A stretch of DNA of 64,000 nucleotides, taken from JAEUOS01 sp040382235 (GTDB lineage Bacteria > Pseudomonadota > Gammaproteobacteria > Burkholderiales > JAEUOS01). Positions within the stretch are counted from its first letter, which is position 1. The number at the start of each line of letters is the position of its first letter. Below the pieces are notes generated by a model. It was not told the DNA's origin. It did not search any database and saw only the letters and a program-made list of their open reading frames with translations. Shown in pieces: positions 7,533 to 16,284 of this stretch. The stretch lies in contig JBEIFV010000008.1 of the NCBI GenBank assembly GCA_040382235.1, positions 20,120-84,119 on the forward strand, given 5' to 3'. The position numbers and the translations under genes were made by a program.

Positions 7533-9893
7533 ATGACCCTGCCGCCCATTGAACAACGCATCGCCACCGAACTCGCAGTCCCTGTAACCAAAGTGCAAGC
7601 CGCAGTGCGCCTTCTCGACGAAGGCGCCACCGTGCCCTTCATCGCACGCTATCGCAAGGAAGTCACCGGCGAACTCGATGACACCCAGTTGCGCACGCTT
7701 GAAGCACGGCTGGCCTACCTGCGCGAACTTGAAGACCGGCGCGCCGCGGTGATCGCCTCGATCGATGCGCAGGGCAAGCTCTCGCCCGAATTGCACGCCA
7801 GCATCGAGGCCGCGGAAGACAAGGCGCGGCTCGAGGACCTGTATCTGCCGTTCAAGCAGAAGCGCCGCACCAAGGCGCAGATCGCGCGCGAAGCCGGGCT
7901 CGAGCCGCTGGCCGACGCTCTGCTGACCGATCCGTCGCGTGACCCGGAGCAGGAGGCAGTCGGCTATCTGCGCGCACCGTTCAAGACGCCCGACGATATC
8001 GATCATCCTGGCGTGCCTGATACGAAGGCCGCGCTCGATGGTGCACGCCAGATCCTGATGGAGCGCTTCGCCGAAGATGCCGATTTGCTGCAGGCCCTGC
8101 GCGAATACATGCTGGAGCACGGCGTGGTGCAGTCCAAGCTGGTCGAAGGCAAGGCCGATGCCGGCGCCAAGTTCTCCGACTATTTTGACTACGATGAGCC
8201 GCTTAGCCGCGTGCCTTCGCATCGCGCGCTGGCGATGTTTCGCGGCCGCCGCGAAGAAGTGTTGTCGGTGATCCTGCGGCTGGACAGCGAAGCCGAACGG
8301 CCCGACTGGAGCGCGCCGCACAACCCCTGCGAACAACGCATCGCCGCCCGTTTCGCCATCCGCGACCGCGCCCGCCCGGCGGACAAGTGGCTGGCCGATA
8401 CGGTGCGCTGGACCTGGCGCGTGAAGATCGCACTGCACCTGGAAACCGAACTCATGGGCGCCTTGCGCGAGCGCGCCGAGGAAGAGGCGATTCGCGTGTT
8501 CGCCACCAACCTCAAGGACTTGCTGCTGGCAGCGCCCGCCGGTCAGCGTGCCACCCTGGGCCTGGATCCGGGCCTGCGCACCGGCGTCAAGGTGGCGGTG
8601 GTCGACGCCACCGGCAAGCTGACCACCACCGCCACCATCTACCCGCACGAGCCGCGCCGCGACTGGGCCGGCTCGCTCGCCGTGCTCACGCAACTGGTGC
8701 GCGCACATGGGGTGGAACTGATCGCCATCGGCAACGGCACGGCCTCGCGCGAAACCGAGCGCCTGGCCGCTGATTTGATGGCCGCGCTGCCGGATGCCCG
8801 GCTGTCGAAGATCACCGTTTCCGAGGCGGGCGCCTCGGTGTATTCAGCGTCGGAATTCGCCGCGCGCGAGTTTCCCGAGCTCGATGTGAGCCTGCGCGGT
8901 GCAGTATCGATCGCGCGGCGCCTGCAGGACCCGTTGGCCGAGCTGGTCAAGATCGATCCCAAATCGATCGGTGTGGGCCAATACCAGCACGACGTGAACC
9001 AGTCCCGGCTGGCGCGCAGCCTCGATGCGGTGGTCGAGGATTGCGTCAATGGCGTCGGGGTCGACCTCAACACCGCCTCGGTGCCGTTGCTGACGCGCGT
9101 GTCCGGCCTGTCTGCCGGCATCGCCGCAAATATCGTGAGCTACCGCGACAGCCACGGCGGTTTCAGCGAGCGCGAGCAGTTGCGCCAGGTGCCGCGTCTG
9201 GGCGACAAGGCGTTTGAACAGGCAGCCGGGTTCCTGCGCATCTCGAACGGCAGCAATCCACTGGATGCCTCGAGCGTGCATCCGGAAGCCTACGGGTTGG
9301 TCAGGAAAATCCTCACTGAACAGGGGCGCGATATTCAGTCATTGATCGGCGACACGGCAACGCTCAGAAAGCTGGTGCCGGCGAAGTACGCCGATGAACG
9401 TTTCGGCGTGCCGACCGTCGCTGACGTGCTCAAGGAGCTGGAGAAGCCCGGTCGTGACCCGCGCCCCGAGTTCAAGGCGGCGAAATTTCAAGAGGGCGTC
9501 AACACCCTGGCCGACCTCAAGCCCGGCATGCTGCTCGAAGGGGTGGTGACCAACGTCGCCAATTTCGGTGCCTTTGTCGATATCGGCGTGCACCAGGATG
9601 GTCTGGTGCACATCTCGGCCCTGGCCGAGAAGTTCGTGCGTGATCCGCACGAGGTGGTCAAGGCCGGCCAGGTGGTGCGGGTCCGCGTTCTCGAGATCGA
9701 CCTCAAGCGGCAGCGAGTGGCGCTCAGCATGCGCCTGACCGAAAAGCCGGCCGCCGCGGCGGCGCGCGATCATGCCCGGCCCGGTCCGGCAGCTGCGGGG
9801 CCAAAACGCGCACGTGAGATGCCCGTGGCGCCGGCCGCGAACCCGATTGCCGCGGCGCTTGCGCGCGCCCAAGCACAGGCGCGCGGGCGATAA
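7533..9893 (+). CDS. tex: Tex family transcription accessory / S1 RNA-binding protein
   Basis: 786 residues from the ATG at 7533 (MTLPPIEQRIATEL), the usual length for Tex. It shows the Tex N-terminal helical region, the YqgF/RNase H-like domain beginning LGLDPGLRTGVKVAVV, the helix-hairpin-helix region (VGVDLNTASVPLLTRVSGL) and a C-terminal S1 domain (GMLLEGVVTNVANFGAFVDIG, aa ~720-740) that binds nucleic acid. The last 40 residues are an Ala/Pro/Arg tail. The frame is open 53 codons further upstream but that part overlaps the antitoxin gene. Tex affects transcription and toxin expression in several bacteria; it is a housekeeping gene here. Confidence 0.95.
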   Translation: MTLPPIEQRIATELAVPVTKVQAAVRLLDEGATVPFIARYRKEVTGELDDTQLRTLEARLAYLRELEDRRAAVIASIDAQGKLSPELHASIEAAEDKARLEDLYLPFKQKRRTKAQIAREAGLEPLADALLTDPSRDPEQEAVGYLRAPFKTPDDIDHPGVPDTKAALDGARQILMERFAEDADLLQALREYMLEHGVVQSKLVEGKADAGAKFSDYFDYDEPLSRVPSHRALAMFRGRREEVLSVILRLDSEAERPDWSAPHNPCEQRIAARFAIRDRARPADKWLADTVRWTWRVKIALHLETELMGALRERAEEEAIRVFATNLKDLLLAAPAGQRATLGLDPGLRTGVKVAVVDATGKLTTTATIYPHEPRRDWAGSLAVLTQLVRAHGVELIAIGNGTASRETERLAADLMAALPDARLSKITVSEAGASVYSASEFAAREFPELDVSLRGAVSIARRLQDPLAELVKIDPKSIGVGQYQHDVNQSRLARSLDAVVEDCVNGVGVDLNTASVPLLTRVSGLSAGIAANIVSYRDSHGGFSEREQLRQVPRLGDKAFEQAAGFLRISNGSNPLDASSVHPEAYGLVRKILTEQGRDIQSLIGDTATLRKLVPAKYADERFGVPTVADVLKELEKPGRDPRPEFKAAKFQEGVNTLADLKPGMLLEGVVTNVANFGAFVDIGVHQDGLVHISALAEKFVRDPHEVVKAGQVVRVRVLEIDLKRQRVALSMRLTEKPAAAAARDHARPGPAAAGPKRAREMPVAPAANPIAAALARAQAQARGR

Positions 9894-9998
9894 GCACGCG
9901 CGACAGACAGGCTTGCGGGTAGCATCAGGTCAACGTCAGGCACGATGTTTGCGTTGTAGCGTTGCAGGTGCGTAGTAGAAGCCGCACAGAAAGCCACC

Positions 9999-10700
9999 AT
10001 GAACGCCGTTGCCGCCCACCCCCACCCCCACCCCCATTTCGGCCGCCCCCTGTGCCGCGACGATCTGGTATCGGGCTCGCTGCGCGCGGCCTTCGTCAAT
10101 AGCGAGATGGCGGCGATCGCCTGGAGCGAAGCGCAGCTTGATGCGTCCCTTGACTGCGTCCTGGCGCAACTGCCGCCCGGTGATATCTGGGTGTTCGCCT
10201 ACGGATCGCTGATCTGGAACCCCTTGTTCACGTTCGCCGAGCGTCGTCTGGCCAAGGTCTACGGCCTGCACCGTTCGTTCTGCCTGTGGTCGCGCATCGG
10301 CCGCGGCACGCCGCAAAAGCCCGGCCTGGTGCTGGGGCTGGATCACGGCGGTTCGTGTGCGGGCCTGGCCTACCGCATTGCCTTGCCACATGTGCGCGAG
10401 GAACTGCGGCTCCTGTGGCGGCGTGAAATGGTGACCGGCGCCTATGTGCCCACATGGATCAAGGCACGCACGTCGCAAGGCGCCGTCGCGGCGATTGCTT
10501 TTGTGATCAACCACAAAAGCGTCGCCTACGCCGGCAAGCAGAGCACGCCGGCGGCCGCCCGCTGCATCGCCACGGCGACCGGCTTGCACGGGCCATGCAC
10601 CGAGTATCTGGTGCGCACCCTGCACGGGTTGCGTGAGCACGGGATCGAAGACCATGCCCTTCGCGAGGTCGAACGGGAGCTCGCGGCCGTAGCCGCCTGA
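9999..10700 (+). CDS. chaC: ChaC-like gamma-glutamylcyclotransferase
   Basis: 233 residues. The motif VFAYGSLIWNP (about residues 65-75) is the substrate-binding signature of the ChaC family, which splits glutathione into 5-oxoproline and Cys-Gly. The family's conserved GTPQKPGLVLGL and CAGLAYRI strings follow. The N-terminus contains an odd His-Pro repeat (HPHPHPH) from a C-rich tract, so the true start could be one of the later codons. It stands alone, 105 bases before the FAH-family gene. Confidence 0.88.
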   Translation: MNAVAAHPHPHPHFGRPLCRDDLVSGSLRAAFVNSEMAAIAWSEAQLDASLDCVLAQLPPGDIWVFAYGSLIWNPLFTFAERRLAKVYGLHRSFCLWSRIGRGTPQKPGLVLGLDHGGSCAGLAYRIALPHVREELRLLWRREMVTGAYVPTWIKARTSQGAVAAIAFVINHKSVAYAGKQSTPAAARCIATATGLHGPCTEYLVRTLHGLREHGIEDHALREVERELAAVAA

Positions 10701-10806
10701 ACCGGATCGGCGGCCGCGGCGCTTGGCCGGCGGGTGACCATTTGCGCGACAATCGCGCTTTTCCGTCCGAGGGCGCGGCATTTGGCCGCGCCGGCCCTGC
10801 ACACCC

Positions 10807-12075
10807 ATGAAACTTGCAACCCTCAAGGATGGCTCGCGCGACGGCATGCTGGCCGTGGTTTCGCGCGACCAGAAGACCGCGCACCTGGCCGACGGCATCG
10901 CCCCGACCCTGCAACGCGCGCTCGACGACTGGCCCTTCATCGCGCCCCAACTGGAGGACCTGTCGCTGCAATTGAACAGCGGGCGGTCGCGCCGGCCGTT
11001 CGAATTCGTGCCGGCCAATTGCATGGCGCCGCTGCCGCGCGCGCACCAGTGGCTCGATGGTTCGGTATATGTGCAGCACGTCGAGCTCCTGACCCGCGCC
11101 ATAAGCGGCAAGCTGCCGGACAACCTTTGGCGCGAACCCATGATGTACCAGGGGGGGGCGGACGACTTTCTGGGGCCCTGCGATCCGGCGGTGTTCGCTG
11201 AAGAACACTGGGGCATCGATTTTGAACCCGAACTCGGGGTGATCCTGGGCGACACGCCGATGCAGGTCAGGAAAGACGATGCGCTCGACCAGGTGCGCCT
11301 GCTGGTGCTGGTCAACGACTGGTCGCTGCGCAACCTGATCGCAGCCGAAATCGGCAAGGGTTTTGGCTTCCTGCAGAGCAAGCCGGCCACCGGGTTCGCC
11401 CCGCTGGCGGTGACGCCGGACGAAATCGGTGAAGGCTGGGCCGGCGGGCTCGCGCATCTGGGCGTCGCGGTGGACTGGAATGGTGTGCGTTTCATGAATG
11501 CCAACGCCGGAGGCGGCACGCGCTTCTCGTTCACCGAGTTGATCGCCCACGCCGCCAAGACGCGCAACCTGCGCGCCGGCACCATCATCGGCTCGGGCAC
11601 GATTTCCTCCGGCGGCAATGTCGGTTGCGTGGCCGAACTGCGCGCGCGCGAAGCGCTCGAAGCCGCGGACGACAAGGGCCGGCCGGGTCGTGCGCGTACC
11701 GAGTTCATGAAGTTCGGCGATCGCGTGCGCATTGAAGCCTTCGACGCAGCCGGGTCTTCGGTTTTCGGCGCGATCGACCAGGAGGTCGCTTCGTTGCGCA
11801 AACGGCGAGCGCCCGGGGCGGCGCATGAGGAGTTGCATTCAAGTTTGCCTGCTGTCCAAGACGCGGTGCTGCCGGCATCAAACGCGGTCGAACCCGAGGT
11901 TCCGCACGCCACCCCGGCGCAAAGCGGTGCGACCGAAGAAGTGCTGGCGGCAGACGCGGCGCCCCTAAAGCCTGCGGTCGACGCCGTGGCCGGCGCGGAA
12001 GCGGATTCGCCGCAAGCGCCCTTGCCTGAAGCGGCTGTTCCAGGACCGGATGCAGCGCCACCGCAATCGGCCTGA
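10807..12075 (+). CDS. Fumarylacetoacetate hydrolase family protein with long C-terminal tail
   Basis: Residues 1-335 form a complete FAH-type enzyme of the sub-family acting on acylpyruvates or fumarylacetoacetate: the acidic metal site lies around EEHWGIDFEPELGVILG, followed by VLVNDWSLRN and GSGTISSGGNVGC. The enzyme cleaves carbon-carbon bonds in the last steps of aromatic or tyrosine degradation. Homologs of this type normally end soon after GAIDQEV; here about 85 extra residues follow, rich in Ala, Pro and Glu and certainly disordered. The tail may be a read-on of a lost stop codon or a real extension. Confidence 0.87.
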   Translation: MKLATLKDGSRDGMLAVVSRDQKTAHLADGIAPTLQRALDDWPFIAPQLEDLSLQLNSGRSRRPFEFVPANCMAPLPRAHQWLDGSVYVQHVELLTRAISGKLPDNLWREPMMYQGGADDFLGPCDPAVFAEEHWGIDFEPELGVILGDTPMQVRKDDALDQVRLLVLVNDWSLRNLIAAEIGKGFGFLQSKPATGFAPLAVTPDEIGEGWAGGLAHLGVAVDWNGVRFMNANAGGGTRFSFTELIAHAAKTRNLRAGTIIGSGTISSGGNVGCVAELRAREALEAADDKGRPGRARTEFMKFGDRVRIEAFDAAGSSVFGAIDQEVASLRKRRAPGAAHEELHSSLPAVQDAVLPASNAVEPEVPHATPAQSGATEEVLAADAAPLKPAVDAVAGAEADSPQAPLPEAAVPGPDAAPPQSA

Positions 12076-12108
12076 CCCTTTACGCCGCCGCCGTGCGTTT
12101 ATGCGGGC

Positions 12109-12819
12109 ATGGACGCCGCATTTGTTCGACATTTCGCCGCTGACGCAAAGTCGGAGTCGGTCTGGTCTGAATCCCGTGATTGGAGCGGCAGCGTGAACCA
12201 CGATGCCGGTTCCGACCGGTACCTGGCGCTTGCAGCGAACGACCAAACAGCAAGCGACGCGGCAGCGGATGCCGATGGCGCGCTGATGCAGGCTTACGCC
12301 GGCGGCGATGCCGCTGCGTTCGACAGCTTGTATGCCCGTCATTCCGGCGGCACCTACCGCTATTTCCTGCGCAGCCTGCGCAACGAAGCGCTGGCCCAGG
12401 AGTTGCTGCAGGATTTGTGGATGAACCTGATTCGCGCCCGCGCCACCTATGTGGTGGAGGCCCGCTTTGCCACCTGGCTCTATCGCATGGCGCACAACCG
12501 CCTGATCGATCATTACCGGCGTTCCAGCGTGGTGCAACTGGTGGCGCTCGAGACCGATGAAGACGCGCCCGACGAGATGCATGCCGATGGCGCGCCCGGT
12601 CCGGAAATCATCGCCGCGTCGCGCCAAGCGGCGCTGCACTTGCTGCAGCAGGTGGAAACCCTGCCGGCGGCACAGCGCGAAGCGTTTTTGCTGCAGGAAG
12701 AGGGCGGCTTGAGCCTGGCCGAGATTGCCGCGGCCACCGGCACCGGCATCGAGACGGTCAAGAGCCGATTGCGCTATGCGATGACGCGCCTGCGCCAGGC
12801 GATGAAGGATTTCAGATGA
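12109..12819 (+). CDS. RNA polymerase ECF sigma factor
   Basis: 236 residues. After a poorly conserved N-terminal 60 residues come sigma region 2 (AFDSLYARHSGGTYRYFLRS and the DLWMNLIRARATY / FATWLYRMAHNRLIDHYRR block) and region 4 (LPAAQREAFLLQEEGGLSLAEI ending in GIETVKSRLRYAMTRLR). Length and lack of region 3 place it in the ECF group. The next gene overlaps its stop by 4 bases and encodes a single-span membrane protein, the usual partner anti-sigma factor. The real start may be a later GTG near 12193. Confidence 0.92.
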   Translation: MDAAFVRHFAADAKSESVWSESRDWSGSVNHDAGSDRYLALAANDQTASDAAADADGALMQAYAGGDAAAFDSLYARHSGGTYRYFLRSLRNEALAQELLQDLWMNLIRARATYVVEARFATWLYRMAHNRLIDHYRRSSVVQLVALETDEDAPDEMHADGAPGPEIIAASRQAALHLLQQVETLPAAQREAFLLQEEGGLSLAEIAAATGTGIETVKSRLRYAMTRLRQAMKDFR

Positions 12820-13760
12820 GCGAAGAGCGCGATCGCGAGTTGTCGCTGCACTACCGGGCGGCGTCAACCGAAATGCCGCCGCCGGCGCTGGGCCGTGCGC
12901 TGCGCGCCGCTGCCGCAGAAGCTGTCGCCACCCCGCCCAAGCGCTGGCATCGCAAATGGGGCGCGCCACTGGCCATGGCGGCGAGTGTCGTGCTGGGCCT
13001 GGGCATGGTGTTGCGGGTGGCACTGGAGCGCCCTGACCTGCATCCGGCGCCGGCGCCGGTGCCGTACTCCGCTCCGGCAGCGGCACCCGCTCCCGCTCCC
13101 GCGCCTGCGGTGGTGCAGCGTTCCGAATCGGGGCCTGCATCCGCGCCTGCGGCCGAGGTTCAAGCGAGGCCAGACGCGGCGGCGCGGGCGGACACCGCAG
13201 CATCACAGGCCACGCCGCAATTGGCGCCGCCGCCGTCGGCTGCCGACAAGGCGCCGGTACCTTCGCCGCCGCGCCAGGCGTCCATACCTGACGCCAAGCC
13301 ACAGACCGGCACCGCTACGGAGGCGGCCGCGCCCATGCGCGATCTGGCACGCGCCGCTCCTTCGATGCACCTGCCTCCTGTTGCCGCGTCTCCCGCGGCG
13401 CCGGCAGCCGCGTCTGCGTCCGGGAGTGTGCGCTCTGAAGCCCCGTCGATGGTCGAGCCAAGCCCGGGTCAGGCTGCGGGGGCGACAATGAACGCCGCTG
13501 TGCCAGAGCGACGTGCGGCGCTGTCGACGGCGCCCGCCGCGCGCGCCAAGTCAGCCGGAGCCGCGACATCTCAGGATGCTGATTCCGCCGACCCAAGCAT
13601 CGTGGCCGAGGCCGGACTGGCCCCCGACGAATGGTTGCGCCGCATCGTGGTGTTGCGCGGCGCGGCGCGCCATGCAGAGGCCGATGCCAGCCTGGCCCGC
13701 TTTATCCGGCGTTATCCCGACTACCGAATTCCGGCCGAGGCGCGCGCACCCAAGCCCTGA
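12816..13760 (+). CDS. Probable anti-sigma factor, single-pass membrane protein
   Basis: 314 residues starting inside the sigma gene's stop codon (ATGA overlap). Residues 1-45 are cytoplasmic and basic, a hydrophobic segment (APLAMAASVVLGLGMVLRVAL, aa ~50-70) spans the membrane, and the rest is a long Ala/Pro-rich periplasmic linker closing with a folded end (DEWLRRIVVLRGAARHAEADASLARF). The zinc motif of ZAS anti-sigma factors is absent. Its role is inferred from the coupling with the ECF sigma gene and from topology, not from sequence similarity I can name. Confidence 0.7.
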   Translation: MSEERDRELSLHYRAASTEMPPPALGRALRAAAAEAVATPPKRWHRKWGAPLAMAASVVLGLGMVLRVALERPDLHPAPAPVPYSAPAAAPAPAPAPAVVQRSESGPASAPAAEVQARPDAAARADTAASQATPQLAPPPSAADKAPVPSPPRQASIPDAKPQTGTATEAAAPMRDLARAAPSMHLPPVAASPAAPAAASASGSVRSEAPSMVEPSPGQAAGATMNAAVPERRAALSTAPAARAKSAGAATSQDADSADPSIVAEAGLAPDEWLRRIVVLRGAARHAEADASLARFIRRYPDYRIPAEARAPKP

Positions 13761-13770
13761 CCAGCATGGC

Positions 13771-14406
13771 TCAGGCGATGCCGAGCATGGCCTTGTACGG
13801 GTTGGCGCCGGCGTGCTTGAAGGCGATCGCACGAATCTCGAACGCGGCCGCGCCCTCGGCGTCGAGAAAGACCTCGGCGAAGCCCGCGTCCTCGAGAATG
13901 CGCGTCAATGACTGCCGCGTGAAGCCGGTCTTGTGGGCGTAAAAATCGTTGCCGGACTTGACGATCATCGCGCCGAAACCCCACAACACGTCGCGCACCA
14001 TGATCGGGCCGGCCGGCGAGGTGTACAGCACATCGTCGAGATCCATGTTGTTCTCGGTGCAGTGACGCATCAGTTGCCCGATGTCCGGCACGCGGATATC
14101 GGCGAAGCCGCTGTCCTTGAGCACGTGCAGAAAACCCAGCAGCACGCGCCGCGCGTCGTGATGCAGGTAGTGCTCGAGGTTGTGGGAACAGTAAATCGCG
14201 TCGTAACCGGCCGCAGCCTGGGTCGCCAGGTCGCGCGCGTCGCACAAGAGGTCCGGTTTGCCGCGCGGGTCGATATCCAGCAAATCATGCCGCCAGTGGT
14301 CGAAGTGCGGCGGAATCGGGATTTCGCGGCTGTTGCCGCCGACGTTGAGCACCCGCGGAACCGCAGGCTCCGGTGGTGCTGATCTGCGCAGGAAATTGCC
14401 GAGCAT
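13771..14406 (-). CDS. Class I SAM-dependent methyltransferase
   Basis: 211 residues from the ATG at 14406 (MLGNFLRRSAPP). The SAM-binding first strand is RVLNVGGNSREIPIP, with the ribose-binding acid in DLLDIDPRGKPDLLCDA and the post-strand-4 motif IYCSHNLEHYLHHD, as in Methyltransf_11 proteins that modify small molecules or sugars. The frame is open 94 codons further upstream but these lie in a region without coding character. It converges with the anti-sigma gene, with 10 bases between the stops, and faces away from the TRAP operon. Confidence 0.85.
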   Translation of the reverse strand: MLGNFLRRSAPPEPAVPRVLNVGGNSREIPIPPHFDHWRHDLLDIDPRGKPDLLCDARDLATQAAAGYDAIYCSHNLEHYLHHDARRVLLGFLHVLKDSGFADIRVPDIGQLMRHCTENNMDLDDVLYTSPAGPIMVRDVLWGFGAMIVKSGNDFYAHKTGFTRQSLTRILEDAGFAEVFLDAEGAAAFEIRAIAFKHAGANPYKAMLGIA

Positions 14407-14590
14407 GGGTGATGGGTGATCCGTGATCGCAGGAGACCGACAGTGACGAGTATCGCAAATTTTCGCCGACCGACCGCCCCGTGATCCGCGGGCGGCAAAT
14501 GCGGCGCCTGCGCATCTGCATCGCTGCCGGTGGCATAATTGATCGCTCGTTTCATACGTAGCAGTCGCGCATTTCACGGAGACACAGCAA

Positions 14591-15625
14591 ATGCACCATA
14601 CCCGCCGCCGCTTTCTCAAGACCGGTGCTGCCAGTGCGATCGGCGGCTTTCCCGCGATCGTTCGCGCGCAGTCGAAAATCACTCTCAAGATCGCGCACTA
14701 CGTGCCGGCGCTGCACGGCCTGCAGCGCGAATTCATCGAGCCATGGGCCAAGGAGATCGAGACCAAGACCAACGGCGCGGTCACCTTCCAGATTTCGGCC
14801 GCCAACTCCTCGTTGGGGCAGGCGCAAAACCAGCTCGACCAGGTGCTCAATGGCGTGACCGATGTCGGCTTCGGCCTGTGCGGCATTCCACGCGGCCGCA
14901 TGACCCGCTCGACCATCATCGAGATGCCGTTCCTGGTGAAAACCGCCGAGGCCGGCTCGCGCGCCCTGTGGAACCTGTATCCGAAATACCTGAAAGACGA
15001 CTACAAGGGCTTGAAGCCGCTGCTGCTGATGACCCACAACGGCGGCCTGATCCATACCAAGGACCGGCGCATCGAAAAGCCGGAGGACCTGCGCGGCCTG
15101 CGTATCCGCACGCCCTCGCCCACGGTGTCGTCGATGCTCGAATTTTTCGGCGCCACGCCGGTCGGCATGCCGCCGGGCCAGGCTTACGAGAACATCCAGA
15201 AAGGCGTGCTGGATGGCGCCGCCTTTCCCTGGGATCCGGTGCGTGCCTTCAAGATCGACGAAGTGACCAAGTTTCACTTCGACGCCCAGCTCTACACCGC
15301 CTCGTTCTGGTTCGCCATCAGCGAAAAGAAGTTCAATTCGCTGCCCAAGGATGTGCAGAAGGTGATCGATGCGGCTTCCGGCGAAGCCCTGCTGTCGAAG
15401 GTGCAGGGCTGGTGGGATAGTTGGGACAAGGCCGGCAAGGCGGCGGCACAGGCGCGCAACAGCACCATTGTCACGCTCGATAAAGCCGGGCGCGAGCAGT
15501 GGGACCGCACCCTGGTGCCGATGTTCAACAAGACCATGGTCGAGTTCGAGAGCCAGGGCGTGAAGAACGCGCGCGAGATCTATATCGAGATGCAGCGTCA
15601 GGTGGCGAAGCTCCAGAAGGCTTGA
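14591..15625 (+). CDS. dctP: TRAP transporter solute-binding protein (DctP family)
   Basis: 344 residues with an N-terminal twin-arginine signal (RRRFLK followed by a short hydrophobic stretch and AQ), so it is probably exported folded by Tat. The body is a DctP/TRAP periplasmic receptor: LKIAHYVPALHG, PFLVKTAEAG, LRGLRIRTPSP with the conserved Arg that binds the ligand carboxylate, and VLDGAAFPWDP. It delivers an organic acid to the DctQM permease encoded downstream. Neighbouring ligase and oxygenase genes suggest an aromatic or phenylpropanoid-like acid, which is inference. Confidence 0.93.
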   Translation: MHHTRRRFLKTGAASAIGGFPAIVRAQSKITLKIAHYVPALHGLQREFIEPWAKEIETKTNGAVTFQISAANSSLGQAQNQLDQVLNGVTDVGFGLCGIPRGRMTRSTIIEMPFLVKTAEAGSRALWNLYPKYLKDDYKGLKPLLLMTHNGGLIHTKDRRIEKPEDLRGLRIRTPSPTVSSMLEFFGATPVGMPPGQAYENIQKGVLDGAAFPWDPVRAFKIDEVTKFHFDAQLYTASFWFAISEKKFNSLPKDVQKVIDAASGEALLSKVQGWWDSWDKAGKAAAQARNSTIVTLDKAGREQWDRTLVPMFNKTMVEFESQGVKNAREIYIEMQRQVAKLQKA

Positions 15626-15789
15626 AACCTTGATCAAGTCCCTGGAATCCGCAATCTCGAACGCAGCGTCGTGTCGATTCGATACGGTTCGAGAGCGGCT
15701 TTCTCGACCGACGGACTTGGCAGGTTTTTCCCTTGCGGCGGCGGGCGAGCATCCGGCCGCCGTGCCCGGCCTGATGCCGATCCGCGACC

Positions 15790-16281
15790 ATGCAATGGCT
15801 TGAAACATTCACGCGCCGCTGCGCCTATGTCGGCGTGACCTTGTTGCTGCTGTGCGCGGTGTTGAATGTCGGTGATATCGCCACGCGCCGCCTGACCCAC
15901 CTGAACGTGACCGGCATGGTCGACATCACCCAGCTGATGGTGATGGCCTGTGCGTTCATGTGCATTCCCTACACCTTCGCGCGCGAAGCGCACATCGATG
16001 TCGACTTCATCACCACGCACTTGCCGCCGCGCATCAACAGCGCGCTGATGGGAGTGTGGAGTCTTGCCGGCGCCTTGTTCATGGCGGCGGTGACCTGGTA
16101 TGCCGGTGTCGCCGCCATGCAGGCCTATGTGAACCGCGACCAGTCGACCACCATCGGCATTCCGATCGTCTGGTACTGGGCGCCTTTGCTGTTCGGCTGC
16201 GTGTTGTCGGTGCTGGCGTGCGCAAGCCTGGTTCTGGCGCATTGGCGGCGCGCGGCGCGCGGCCCGACCAAAGGAGCGTAA
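15790..16281 (+). CDS. dctQ: TRAP transporter small permease subunit (DctQ family)
   Basis: 163 residues with four predicted membrane helices (about residues 15-35, 48-66, 86-108 and 127-150). It has the DctQ signature of a charged helix boundary, FAREAHIDVDFIT. With DctM it forms the sodium-dependent permease fed by the DctP receptor. It follows dctP by 164 bases and is three bases upstream of the acyl-CoA ligase gene, which separates it from dctM. Confidence 0.9.
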   Translation: MQWLETFTRRCAYVGVTLLLLCAVLNVGDIATRRLTHLNVTGMVDITQLMVMACAFMCIPYTFAREAHIDVDFITTHLPPRINSALMGVWSLAGALFMAAVTWYAGVAAMQAYVNRDQSTTIGIPIVWYWAPLLFGCVLSVLACASLVLAHWRRAARGPTKGA

Positions 16282-16284
16282 GCG

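Noticed and set aside
10018..10038. CCCCCAC repeat as a simple-sequence or CRISPR-like repeat
   Set aside because: Only three short tandem units, within the coding frame of the ChaC-like protein (His-Pro repeat); no CRISPR array exists in the window.
9936..11912. Long minus-strand frame (658 codons) opposite the ChaC and FAH genes
   Set aside because: Sequence is low-complexity, Ser/Arg/Pro-rich and lies antisense to two recognised enzymes; long antisense frames are normal in G+C-rich DNA.
11965..13302. Minus-strand frame of 445 codons opposite the sigma and anti-sigma genes
   Set aside because: Arg/Ala/Pro-rich shadow; the plus strand carries clear ECF sigma motifs.
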